This document shows positions 45,130 to 54,110 of a stretch of 64,000 nucleotides of DNA, in pieces. The stretch comes from Planctomycetes bacterium B3_Pla. GTDB taxonomy: Bacteria; Planctomycetota; Phycisphaerae; Sedimentisphaerales; Anaerobacaceae. Position 1 is the first letter of the stretch. Each line of letters begins with the position of its first letter. The notes beneath the pieces were generated by a model. That model searched no databases. It had not been told where the DNA came from and saw only the letters and a program-made list of their open reading frames with translations. The position numbers and the translations under genes were made by a program. The stretch lies in contig NJBM01000024.1 in the NCBI GenBank assembly GCA_005223045.1, positions 1 through 64,000 of the forward strand, given 5' to 3'.

Positions 45130-45245
45130 CGGACATACGCTATACGAAATTTAAGATTTTCGATTGACGATTGCCCAATGTCTCGAATACAATCGCAAAT
45201 CGGAAATCGGCAATCTCAAATCCGCTATACGCTATAGAAAGGTAA
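45130..45245. repeat. Intergenic microrepeats (GCTATACG and GATTTTCGATT types)
   Basis: CATACGCTATACG near 45134-45146 and CGCTATACGCTATAG near 45224-45238 flank a stretch of short near-repeats (CGATTGACGATT, GCAAATCGGAAATCGGCAAT). The same GCTATACGCT word recurs at 58007-58055. Such stretches look like dispersed intergenic repeats. Confidence 0.5.
45164..45193 (+). promoter_or_regulatory. Promoter candidate for the GH92 gene
   Basis: -35 TTGACG (45164-45169), 18-base spacer, -10 TACAAT (45188-45193), about 55 bases upstream of GTG 45249. It lies inside the microrepeat stretch, so it may be fortuitous. Confidence 0.4.
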
Positions 45246-45248
45246 AAA

Positions 45249-48200
45249 GTGAAAAGTAAAAAGAGAAAACTTTTGCCTTTGACCTTTTTCCTTTTGCCTT
45301 TTCACATTCTGCTCCTGGTCTCTTTTACGGCCTCCGCATTCGCTCAGGATCGGGTGATTTGGGCCATCGGAAAATCCGACAACAGCGCGGCGGAGTTTGC
45401 GTTGGCGCCGGCAGGCTTTGCCAAATTCTTAGAGAAGGATTTCGGCTGGGAAGACCGCTATTTTCTCATCGGGCATTCGCAGGTGGAAGAAGACTGGCCC
45501 TACATTATGCCGGGACCGGCCGACAGTTGGGGCGGCACCAGCGGTACGGCCGGCCGCCGCACACATGTGCTCAATATTCTTTTCGGGCTCCGAGAAGCCC
45601 CGGCGAGTGACAACTGGAAGCTGATCGTCGATCTACTCGATACTCACACAGAAAGACCGCCCTTGCTCAAGGTCACCGTGAACGGGCACGCCGCGAAGTT
45701 TCTCCTGCCGAAAGGTGGTTCGGAGACCTCCGCGACCGGGAGCATAGAATCATCCAGGGAGCACGTGGTTGAAATTCCAGTCAAATCAGGCGTTATCCGC
45801 AAAGGCGGCAATGAGATCAGTCTGGCAATTCTTTCCGGCAGTTGGATGGTGTTCGACCAGGTGCGACTCGAAGGGCCTGAAGGCGTTGTCAAGATGCCAA
45901 TTCGAGATGTCTTCATTCGCAATGTGCGGGCCGCTGATTATGAAACGGTTGAGGCCGGCCGGAATGCGCAGCCGCTGCTGATCGACGTCGAGCACATCGG
46001 CCGAGAGCCTGAACTCAGCGTACGGATCGATGGCAAGCGTATCTTCAAGGCAACTGTTGAGCAGGACCGTTACACGTTCGAGGCGCCGATGCCGGTAGTT
46101 TCGACGCCGACGACCAGCCGCTATGAAATTCTCGTCGATGGCGACGTGCTGGAGAAAGGGATTGTGCGCCGCTCCCCACAGCGACCAATCACACCGGCCG
46201 AATACGTGGACACGCGGATCGGCACTGCACACTCACGATGGATGATCGCACCGGGGCCCTGGATGCCGTTTAGCATGGTGAAGCTGGGCCCGGACAATCA
46301 GAACACGGGATGGCAGGCAGGCTACGAGCCGAGCTTCGAGAACATCGGAGGTTTCAGCCATATTCACGAATGGACGATGGCCGGAGTTTGTATGATGCCG
46401 ACGGCCGGCCCGCTTGAAATACGTCAGGGCCGCCAAAGCGATCCCGATTCGGGCTATCGCTCGCGTTTCGACAAGTCCACCGAACAAGCGCCTATCGGCT
46501 ATTACTCGGCCGACCTGACGGACTACGGAATCAAGGCCGAACTGACTTCCACCACGCGCTGCGGCTTCCATCGCTACACGTTTTCCAGAAAAGACGTCTC
46601 GCGCGTGCTGATAGATCTGCAATTTGGCGCCGAGTATGCGCTTCAACTTCAACAGGCTAAAATCTCCAAGGCTGACATTCATCGGGTCGAGGGATTGAGC
46701 ACATATCATTCCAGGTGTTGGGGGGCGGAAGGACTGCAGGATTATACCGTCCATTTTGTCATCGAGTTCGACCGGCCCATCAGAAAATTCGGAGTTTGGC
46801 AAGACGACGAGGTCAAATCGGATGCCGACTATCTCGAGGCCGGCGCCGTCAAGGACGCCGGCGCCTTCGCGGAATTTGACACGAGCGGGAATCCGGTCGT
46901 TCAGGCCCGCGTCGGTATCTCCCTTGTGAGCATTCAAAATGCAGCTCTGAATCTGAAGACCGAAGTGACCGAACGCTTCGGATGGGACTTCAATGCTGTG
47001 CGCACCAATCACCTGAAGTCATGGAATGATTTGTTAGGGCGCATCGAAATTCACAGCTCCGATCGCCGAGAGAAGGTTCGCTTCTATAACAACCTCTACC
47101 GGTCGTTCTGCCGCAACGTCTGGAGCGATGTAAATGGGCAGTGGGTTGACGGCATGGAAGAGGTGCAGCAGTTGAAAGACCCGGACGAGGTCGCACTCGG
47201 GTGCGATGCCTTCTGGAACACGTTTTGGAATCTCAACCAGCTCTGGAACCTTGTCGCTCCGGAGTGGTCGAGTCGCTGGGTGAAATCACAGTTGGCCATG
47301 TACGACGCTCTCGGCTGGCTTGCCAAAGGACCGGCAGGTATGGAATATATTCCCGTAATGGTCGCCGAGCACGAAATACCGCTGATAGTTGGGGCCTATC
47401 AAATGGGCATTCGCGACTTCGACGCAGAAAAGGCCTTCGAGGCGGTGTGTAAAATGCAGACGAGTCCTCCGGAGAAGATCGGGGGCGGCCTTGCCGGAAA
47501 TCGCGACATGGAGGCATATCTGGAGCATAAGTACGTACCTTCCGACAAAGGACGGTTTTCCAACACGCTCGAATATGCTTACGACGATTGGGCTGTCGCG
47601 CAGTTCGCCAAAGCTCTCGGAAAAAGCGACAAATATGCTGAGTTTCTCGACCGCTCAACATGGTGGCGCAATGCCATCGATCCGGAAACGGGATTCGCCC
47701 GCCTTCGCAAATCGGATGGCCGCTTCGAGGAGGATTTCGATTCTTTCAAGTCGGGTGCCAATAAGCAATACGTCGAGGGAAATGCCTGGCAACTGACTTT
47801 CTTCGTCCCCCAGGATGTGCCGGGCCTTGCCAAAATGATCGGCATCGACCGCTTCCGCAAGAGACTCGAATGGGGTTTCGAAGAGTCGTACAGGTGGCGG
47901 TTCAATGCACCCCAGGACCAATACTGGGACTATCCCATTATGCAGGGCAACCAGCAGTCCATGCACTTCGCCTGGCTTTTCAACTGGGTAGAGCGTCCCT
48001 GGCTGACCCAAAAGTGGAGCCGGGCAATCACGCAGCGCTACTACGGCAACGGATTGGCCAACGCCTATCTCGGCGACGAAGACCAGGGGCAGATGAGCGC
48101 CTGGTTCGTCATGACCGCGCTCGGACTTTTCCAGACCGACGGCGGTTGCCGGGTAAGCCCCATTTATGAAATCGGCAGCCCGCTATATGAAAAGATCGTC

Positions 48201-48398
48201 ATCCATCTGGGTAAACGCTATGGTCGAGGTGCAACGTTTGTGATTGAAGCCCGCAACACATCTCGTAAGAACAAGTATGTGCAGGCTGCAAAACTCAACG
48301 GAAAGAAGCTCGATACCTTCTGGTTTCCTGCGAGCGAACTGCTCAAAGGCGGAGAGCTGATCCTCGAAATGGGCCCCGAACCAGGACAGAAATTTTGA
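45249..48398 (+). CDS. GH92 alpha-mannosidase, exported
   Basis: A 1049-aa protein starting at GTG 45249, with AAAGG 7 bases upstream. The signal peptide (LLPLTFFLLPFHILLLVSF, then ASAFAQ) is encoded by purine- and pyrimidine-run DNA. Residues 30-310 contain a beta-sandwich extension. The GH92 catalytic part begins at EYVDTRIGT (about 317) with GFSHIHEWTMAG (about 364), and includes the conserved C-terminal GNQQSMHFAWLFNW and GDEDQGQMSAWFVM (about 940), the region that carries the catalytic acid. GH92 enzymes are calcium-dependent inverting exo-alpha-mannosidases acting on N-glycans or mannans. The GH38 mannosidase 6 kb downstream supports such a substrate. Confidence 0.95.
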   Translation: MKSKKRKLLPLTFFLLPFHILLLVSFTASAFAQDRVIWAIGKSDNSAAEFALAPAGFAKFLEKDFGWEDRYFLIGHSQVEEDWPYIMPGPADSWGGTSGTAGRRTHVLNILFGLREAPASDNWKLIVDLLDTHTERPPLLKVTVNGHAAKFLLPKGGSETSATGSIESSREHVVEIPVKSGVIRKGGNEISLAILSGSWMVFDQVRLEGPEGVVKMPIRDVFIRNVRAADYETVEAGRNAQPLLIDVEHIGREPELSVRIDGKRIFKATVEQDRYTFEAPMPVVSTPTTSRYEILVDGDVLEKGIVRRSPQRPITPAEYVDTRIGTAHSRWMIAPGPWMPFSMVKLGPDNQNTGWQAGYEPSFENIGGFSHIHEWTMAGVCMMPTAGPLEIRQGRQSDPDSGYRSRFDKSTEQAPIGYYSADLTDYGIKAELTSTTRCGFHRYTFSRKDVSRVLIDLQFGAEYALQLQQAKISKADIHRVEGLSTYHSRCWGAEGLQDYTVHFVIEFDRPIRKFGVWQDDEVKSDADYLEAGAVKDAGAFAEFDTSGNPVVQARVGISLVSIQNAALNLKTEVTERFGWDFNAVRTNHLKSWNDLLGRIEIHSSDRREKVRFYNNLYRSFCRNVWSDVNGQWVDGMEEVQQLKDPDEVALGCDAFWNTFWNLNQLWNLVAPEWSSRWVKSQLAMYDALGWLAKGPAGMEYIPVMVAEHEIPLIVGAYQMGIRDFDAEKAFEAVCKMQTSPPEKIGGGLAGNRDMEAYLEHKYVPSDKGRFSNTLEYAYDDWAVAQFAKALGKSDKYAEFLDRSTWWRNAIDPETGFARLRKSDGRFEEDFDSFKSGANKQYVEGNAWQLTFFVPQDVPGLAKMIGIDRFRKRLEWGFEESYRWRFNAPQDQYWDYPIMQGNQQSMHFAWLFNWVERPWLTQKWSRAITQRYYGNGLANAYLGDEDQGQMSAWFVMTALGLFQTDGGCRVSPIYEIGSPLYEKIVIHLGKRYGRGATFVIEARNTSRKNKYVQAAKLNGKKLDTFWFPASELLKGGELILEMGPEPGQKF

Positions 48399-48423
48399 AT
48401 TGAGAATTTAGAATTCTCAATTC
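48397..48423. repeat. Perfect 12-bp AT-rich hairpin at the end of the GH92 gene
   Basis: GAATTGAGAATT (48397-48408), loop TAG, AATTCTCAATTC (48412-48423). It begins inside the GH92 TGA codon. No T run follows, so it is not a standard terminator, but it could stabilise the transcript end. Confidence 0.6.
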
Positions 48424-48466
48424 TCACTTGGACTGCTGGTGGGTATGAAATTCGGATGAAGGTTGT

Positions 48467-48472
48467 TATAAT
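48467..48472 (+). promoter_or_regulatory. -10 promoter element candidate upstream of the LamG/cytochrome gene
   Basis: A perfect TATAAT 33 bases before ATG 48505. No matching -35 is seen at the right spacing, so support is weak. Confidence 0.25.
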
Positions 48473-48504
48473 ATGCATAAGGATAATTTTCGGGAGTCCG
48501 GCCA

Positions 48505-51500
48505 ATGAAAACGAAACTTTCATATCTTGTGCTTGTCTGTACGTGTGTTGCTTCAATAGGTGGTGTATCTGCCGCCGGAGTTGAGATTGAGAATGGCGTC
48601 GGCTCCGGATTGATCGGGCATTGGGCGTTCGATGATCTGACGGAAGGAGTGTCAAGGGATTCTGCCGGGATCGGGCTTGACGCAACCGTCCGGGGCGATG
48701 TTTCGTCAGAGGATGGAGTTTTTGTAGCGGCGGCACGTCTCAAGGGGCAACATGCAATCCGCATAAAGGCCAATGATGCGTTCGGAAATCTGACATCAAT
48801 TACTATCTCGGCATGGGTAAGTCCAAAAGAGCTTTCCGGTTATCGAGAGATATTCCGCAAGGAAGACGCCGGCAGGCGGATTCTTTTTTCATTTCAGAAC
48901 GGGGGCCGGATATTGTCGCTGGGGCTGAACGTGCAAGGCTCAGGTTACGAAGAGCTGGATGCGGCGGTCCAACCGGCATTGCTGACGGATCTTCAATGGC
49001 ATCATGTGGCGGGGACTTTTGACGGTGAGAAAATGCGAGTTTACCTGGACGGTCTTGAAATCGGCTCAAAGAAAAAGCCGGGACGGATTATTTCCGGCGG
49101 GCGCGCCGATGCGTTCATAGGATCGCTGGCAGGTAAAAGTGAGTTTTTCCAGGGATTGATAGACGATCTGCGGGTATTCAACATCGCGCTGACCGGCAAT
49201 CAGATCGCCGGGCTATATGAAGAAGGCCTGTCGTCGATCCGGACGAAGGTTGAGGCGTATCGAGAGCAGGCTGAGGATATATATCAAGAGAAAGCAACAT
49301 TTGCCGAAACTATGGCTGCGACACGGAGGAACTTGAGAGACAAGAATGTGCCGGGCGTTTTGATGAGGCTCGTGCAGGCAAAGCTGGCTGCGAGATTCTC
49401 CACCGAGTGCGCCGATTTCTCCGAAGCGACAAACAGCCAGCCTTTCGAGTATTTAGCCGCGGCGGACAATTCGTGGAATTCAAGTAGGGCCGAACATCTA
49501 ATAGACCTTATGACCGAGTATAAGCCATTGACGGAGCGGCAGTGGGCAAGGCTTACCAAGACCGAGCGCGAAAACTGGAAGCAAGTCGAGCAACTGACAA
49601 CAAAACTTGAGCGGCTAAAGGATATGGGTGAGGCTGGAACGTACGAGGCGGACTGGATCGATCTTATGCTTGAGGCCGGGGCGCAGGTGGTACACAGGCC
49701 TGTGCGGTATGAAGCGGTGGCGCCTTATGTAAAGCCCTATACTCCCCAAACGCGGGATTACTCGGCGAAAGAAGCGGAAGATATATTGTGGCGGGATTGG
49801 CTGCATCAGGTGGACGGCACGGTAACGGCTCAGCGCATAAAGAGCGAGATAGGATGGACCAGAGAAGTTGCCGCCAGGATTAAGCGGAATTATCCGGGCC
49901 GGGTCGATTTTTCACAAGAGTTGTCCGACCTCAGAGCTTTGGAAGCCGGAATGGTCAACGGCGCGGATGAGCAATTGTATTACGCGGTGCGAAGTATCAA
50001 ACGCCGGATAATGTTCGGCGATCCCGTTGTTGATTTTGACAGTGTCTTGTTCATCGATATACCGTTTCCGGGAGGATCCGAATGGCCCCATGAGACGCGC
50101 CATCGACTCGGCTATATGGCGGTGCCGGGCGGCAGACTGCTTACCCTCAGAGGACTTTCCCTGGCGGGTCATCTAACAAAACTGATGCCGGTCGAGCCTT
50201 TGCACGGCACCTTCTGGCGGCCCGACCTGTCATTCGATGCTAAGCGGGTGGTTTTCTCATTTCATCCGGCTAACGAAAAGAACTTTCATCTCTACGAGAT
50301 AAATATTGACGGCTCCGGTTTGCGGCAGATTACCGAGGGCATCTACGACGACGTCGATCCGATCTACCTTCCGGACGACGAGCATATTGTCTTTGCCAGC
50401 ACGCGCGGTCACAATTATGTTCGTTGCATGCCGCCGACGAATTCGTTCGTGCTGACGCGGTGCGACCTCGACGGCGGGAATATGTATATCATTTCCCGCA
50501 ACAACGAGCCGGACTATCTGCCCTCGCTGCTCGGTGACGGCCGGGTGATTTATACCCGCTGGGAATACACCGACAAACCACTCTGGCGAGCTCAATCGCT
50601 TTGGACGATGAACCCGGATGGGACGCGTGCCGCTACTTTCTGGGGCAACCAGAGCGTGTGGCCCGATCTTCTCAAAGACGCCCGGCCGATCCCGGGCAGT
50701 GACAGGGTAATGTTCACCGGCTCTGCACATCACAACTGGTTTTCCGGCAGTATCGGCATTGTTGACACGCGAAAAGGTCTTAACTTCCCAGGCGGCCTTA
50801 CGAAAGTGACGGCAGAACTCGAATGGCCCGAATCGGGCAACGGCCCTGTCGATCCGATAGAGTCTGAAAATTACCATAAGAGCGGAGACTATCGCGCCTA
50901 CCAGACGCCTTATCCGTTGAGTGAAGACGTGTTCCTTGTCTCAGCCGACAGGGCCGGCAAGTTTGTGCTGTATCTGATGGATACGATCGGCAACAAAGAA
51001 CTGATTTACGAGGGTGCGCACAACATCTTTCATGCCATGCCTCTTAAGCCCCGCCCAAAGCCTGCCCTGATGCCGGACGCCGTGCGATGGCCCGCGATGG
51101 CCGAGCGCCATGCTCCCGCCGGAGGTATTATATTCAGCAATAACGTTTATCATAACGCTCCGGCCAGGCTCAAGAGCAAGGCAAGTTATCTTCGTATTCT
51201 AACAATGGACGCCAAGACGTACAGCTACTGGTACAAACGGCCCTACGCATCGACCGGGCCGGTGGTTTCGATGGTGTCTTCCGAGGGAGTCAAACGGATA
51301 CTCGGAACGGTCCCGATTGAAGACGACGGTTCCGTGCATTTCAAGGCGCCCTCAGGCAAATCGCTGTATTTTCAATTGCTCGACGACAAGTACCGGGCGT
51401 TACAGACAATGCGTTCGATTTCCGGAGTGATGCCGGGCGAGACGAGAGGGTGCCTGGGGTGTCACGAGATGCACAGCGTAACTCCGGCGACAAAGACCAA

Positions 51501-52086
51501 TGCCAAGGCGCTGCATCGTGCTGCCTCGAAAATAGTTCCGCCGCCCTGGGGGGACGAGTCGATAAGTTATATGCGGTTCGTTCAACCGGTTCTGGACAAA
51601 TACTGCGGCCAGTGCCATCAGGGCGACGGCGAGGCGCGGGACAAACTGGACCTTACGTATCGCGGCGACGGCCTTTTCAAGGAACCGTATGTGCTGTTGA
51701 TCGGCAATCCTACGTGGGGGGCGGCTTATCATCCTCCGGATAATCCGCCGGCAGGATTCGGGATCGCCGATACGATACTGGTCGAGGCGTATGACCAGCG
51801 CGACCCGGCTGCTTATGTGACGCCGGAACCGATGACCAAGCTGTCGTACAAGAGCCGTCTGATTGACATTGCTTCGAGTGGAGAACATTACGATGTGAAG
51901 GTTGACGAACTGAGCCGGCGAAAGCTCATCGCGTGGGTCGATACTATGTGCCCTTACCGCGGCGACGAGGAGGTAAGGCAAATCGATGACCCCGAGTTTC
52001 AGGGTATCGACTGGCTGGCTATTCGACCGCAGATCAGGAATGCACCTGTGGTAGTAAGACCCGGGCCAATAAATAACGGTTCCTAA
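48505..52086 (+). CDS. LamG plus HzsA-related exported cytochrome c protein
   Basis: A 1193-aa protein with GGGAG before the ATG and a signal peptide (LVLVCTCVASIGGVSA). A LamG/concanavalin-like domain covers about 30-240, ending with FFQGLIDDLRVFNIALTGNQI. A helical region to about 500 follows, then a beta-propeller-like middle with DPIYLPDDEHIVFASTRGH and GDGRVIYTRWEYTD. Heme-binding motifs are CLGCH at about 985 and CGQCH at about 1033. The second half parallels the 785-aa protein at 41709, so the two are paralogues that differ by the added LamG domain. It probably binds a carbohydrate and carries out an unknown redox step outside the cytoplasm. Confidence 0.87.
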   Translation: MKTKLSYLVLVCTCVASIGGVSAAGVEIENGVGSGLIGHWAFDDLTEGVSRDSAGIGLDATVRGDVSSEDGVFVAAARLKGQHAIRIKANDAFGNLTSITISAWVSPKELSGYREIFRKEDAGRRILFSFQNGGRILSLGLNVQGSGYEELDAAVQPALLTDLQWHHVAGTFDGEKMRVYLDGLEIGSKKKPGRIISGGRADAFIGSLAGKSEFFQGLIDDLRVFNIALTGNQIAGLYEEGLSSIRTKVEAYREQAEDIYQEKATFAETMAATRRNLRDKNVPGVLMRLVQAKLAARFSTECADFSEATNSQPFEYLAAADNSWNSSRAEHLIDLMTEYKPLTERQWARLTKTERENWKQVEQLTTKLERLKDMGEAGTYEADWIDLMLEAGAQVVHRPVRYEAVAPYVKPYTPQTRDYSAKEAEDILWRDWLHQVDGTVTAQRIKSEIGWTREVAARIKRNYPGRVDFSQELSDLRALEAGMVNGADEQLYYAVRSIKRRIMFGDPVVDFDSVLFIDIPFPGGSEWPHETRHRLGYMAVPGGRLLTLRGLSLAGHLTKLMPVEPLHGTFWRPDLSFDAKRVVFSFHPANEKNFHLYEINIDGSGLRQITEGIYDDVDPIYLPDDEHIVFASTRGHNYVRCMPPTNSFVLTRCDLDGGNMYIISRNNEPDYLPSLLGDGRVIYTRWEYTDKPLWRAQSLWTMNPDGTRAATFWGNQSVWPDLLKDARPIPGSDRVMFTGSAHHNWFSGSIGIVDTRKGLNFPGGLTKVTAELEWPESGNGPVDPIESENYHKSGDYRAYQTPYPLSEDVFLVSADRAGKFVLYLMDTIGNKELIYEGAHNIFHAMPLKPRPKPALMPDAVRWPAMAERHAPAGGIIFSNNVYHNAPARLKSKASYLRILTMDAKTYSYWYKRPYASTGPVVSMVSSEGVKRILGTVPIEDDGSVHFKAPSGKSLYFQLLDDKYRALQTMRSISGVMPGETRGCLGCHEMHSVTPATKTNAKALHRAASKIVPPPWGDESISYMRFVQPVLDKYCGQCHQGDGEARDKLDLTYRGDGLFKEPYVLLIGNPTWGAAYHPPDNPPAGFGIADTILVEAYDQRDPAAYVTPEPMTKLSYKSRLIDIASSGEHYDVKVDELSRRKLIAWVDTMCPYRGDEEVRQIDDPEFQGIDWLAIRPQIRNAPVVVRPGPINNGS

Positions 52087-52149
52087 AACATCATTGAAAG
52101 AATTTCGGTCCTTAAAGACTCAGACGATTACAGGAAAGGAGAGAATACT

Positions 52150-53973
52150 ATGTATCGCAATATTGTGACAATGATAATTATGCTGTATGCGTTGGTGGTA
52201 TGTCCCGTTTCTGCTAATGTTCCACGCGGAGTAAACCTTGCTAAGCTGGATAATTGGGACATTGTAATAGTAGAAAACGCTTCGCCAAGTGTAATTTACG
52301 CTGCTGAAGAATTCCGAAGCCATTTTTCTCAGGCAAGCAACATTCACCTGCCGGTTGTCAGCAAATCCGAACCCGCTACGGACGGACGGCATCATATCTA
52401 TATTGGTTCAAGCCCCGCTATGCGCACCAGCAACGTCGGTTTCAGCACAGACGAGTTTGGGCAGGAGGACTTTCGCATTATTGTACGAGATGATAACATT
52501 GCGATAGCCGGCCAATCGCAGGCGGAGACACGGGGTACGCTCTATGGTGTTTATACTTTCCTTGAAGATTACCTCGGCGTGCGATTCCTCACAGTTGACC
52601 ATACGTATGTGCCCAAAATAGGGACGTGGCGCCTCGTCGGGCCGTTGGACCGTTTTTATCATCCGCCTCTGCGTTTTCGCTGGAGCTATTACGGAGAAAC
52701 CAACAGAAATCCTACCTTCGCTGCTCGAATTCGTGTAAATACCGTTACTGCCGACGCAAAGCTGGGCGGCAAGACAGGACTGAAACTCATAAACCACAGC
52801 TTTCACCAGCATCTCTCATCGCAAAAATACGGAAAGGAGCATCCGGAGTATTTCGCCCTGATCGATGGTGAGCGCAAACTGGAGATGGGGGGTGGAGGGC
52901 CGGAATTGTGTCTGACCAATCCAAATGTCCTCCGGATCGTTACCGATTCGGTCTTAGATGCTATCAAGAAAAATCCTAATATGGAGAACATATCAGTTAG
53001 TCAGAACGACAATGATAAATACTGTCGCTGCTCCCTTTGTGCCGCCGTTGACAAGCGAGAAGGCACGCCAATGGGCTCGCTGCTGACATTTGTCAATGCA
53101 GTAGCAGATGAGGTAGCCAAGGAGTATCCGGATGTAATGGTAGGTACATTGTCTTACTGGTATTCGCGCAAGCCGCCCAAAACGATCAGGCCCCGGCCAA
53201 ATGTTCAAATCCAATTGTGCAGCATTGAGTGCTGTGTCTTGCATCCTATCAACGATCCAAAATGCAAGAAAAATGTACAGTTTTGCCAGGACCTGGCCAA
53301 CTGGGGTAAAATGTGCGACCATATTTCTATCTGGAACTATAATACTAACTTCAGGAATTATTTGCTTCCGTGTCCGAATCTGTGGGTCATAGAATCGAAT
53401 ATCCGGTACTTTGCGGCTAACAATGCGATAGGGATATTTATGCAGGCGGCGGGCAATGCTCTCGGGGCCGAGCTGTCCGATTTGCGCAATTACGTGATGG
53501 CCAATCTACTATGGGATCCGACCAGAAGTGGCCGGAAGCTAATAGATGAATTTATTGATTTGCACTATGGCCGCGGAGCCGAACCAATTCGGCGATTTAT
53601 CAATCTGACTCACGAGACAGCGCTGGCAAGCGGGCTGCATCCGAACTGTTTTGGCAGGGCGAAGGATTATGCAATCGATGAAGCCATTACTCAGGCAGGT
53701 CTTGAAGCTTTCGCAGAGGCGATGAAATTGGCCGAAAACGAGACAGTTCGCGCTCGAGTGGAAAAGGCTTCGATCTGCGCGCACCGGGCCGCCATCGAAC
53801 CAATCTGGTATATCAAGGATAACTCCACGGTTGATCCCGCCCTGGCCAGGCGAATGCAACCGCTGGTCAAACGCTTCCTGGAGTTGTGCAAGAAATATGG
53901 TGTAACCAATGTTAGTGAAGGTGGAGGAATCGAGGCCGAGAGTGAACGACTCAAACGCATCGTCGGACTGTAA
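52150..53973 (+). CDS. Exported DUF4838 protein, glycoside-hydrolase-like
   Basis: A 607-aa protein; AAAGGAG lies 8 bases before the ATG. A signal peptide (TMIIMLYALVVCPVSA) precedes an N-terminal domain like the one in alpha-glucuronidases (about 35-150: AAEEFRSHFSQ, IYIGSSPA, GTLYGVYTFLEDYLGVRF). The DUF4838 part follows from about 200 to 450 (ENISVSQNDNDKYCRCSLC). A helical C-terminal region ends the protein. Members often occur in polysaccharide-degradation clusters; catalytic activity is not established. It lies 63 bp after the LamG/cytochrome gene, perhaps in one operon. Confidence 0.85.
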   Translation: MYRNIVTMIIMLYALVVCPVSANVPRGVNLAKLDNWDIVIVENASPSVIYAAEEFRSHFSQASNIHLPVVSKSEPATDGRHHIYIGSSPAMRTSNVGFSTDEFGQEDFRIIVRDDNIAIAGQSQAETRGTLYGVYTFLEDYLGVRFLTVDHTYVPKIGTWRLVGPLDRFYHPPLRFRWSYYGETNRNPTFAARIRVNTVTADAKLGGKTGLKLINHSFHQHLSSQKYGKEHPEYFALIDGERKLEMGGGGPELCLTNPNVLRIVTDSVLDAIKKNPNMENISVSQNDNDKYCRCSLCAAVDKREGTPMGSLLTFVNAVADEVAKEYPDVMVGTLSYWYSRKPPKTIRPRPNVQIQLCSIECCVLHPINDPKCKKNVQFCQDLANWGKMCDHISIWNYNTNFRNYLLPCPNLWVIESNIRYFAANNAIGIFMQAAGNALGAELSDLRNYVMANLLWDPTRSGRKLIDEFIDLHYGRGAEPIRRFINLTHETALASGLHPNCFGRAKDYAIDEAITQAGLEAFAEAMKLAENETVRARVEKASICAHRAAIEPIWYIKDNSTVDPALARRMQPLVKRFLELCKKYGVTNVSEGGGIEAESERLKRIVGL

Positions 53974-54110
53974 GGCCCTCCAGGCTGCGATGGCTTCGGA
54001 CTCCTCGTCGGCCCGTCCCGGACCTTAGCCGGTTGTTGTAAGCGGTTGTTGATTTGTCTGAGAATGTAAGCAAAGAAAGATCAGGTTCTTGAAAGAGCCG
54101 GGAGGTAAGA

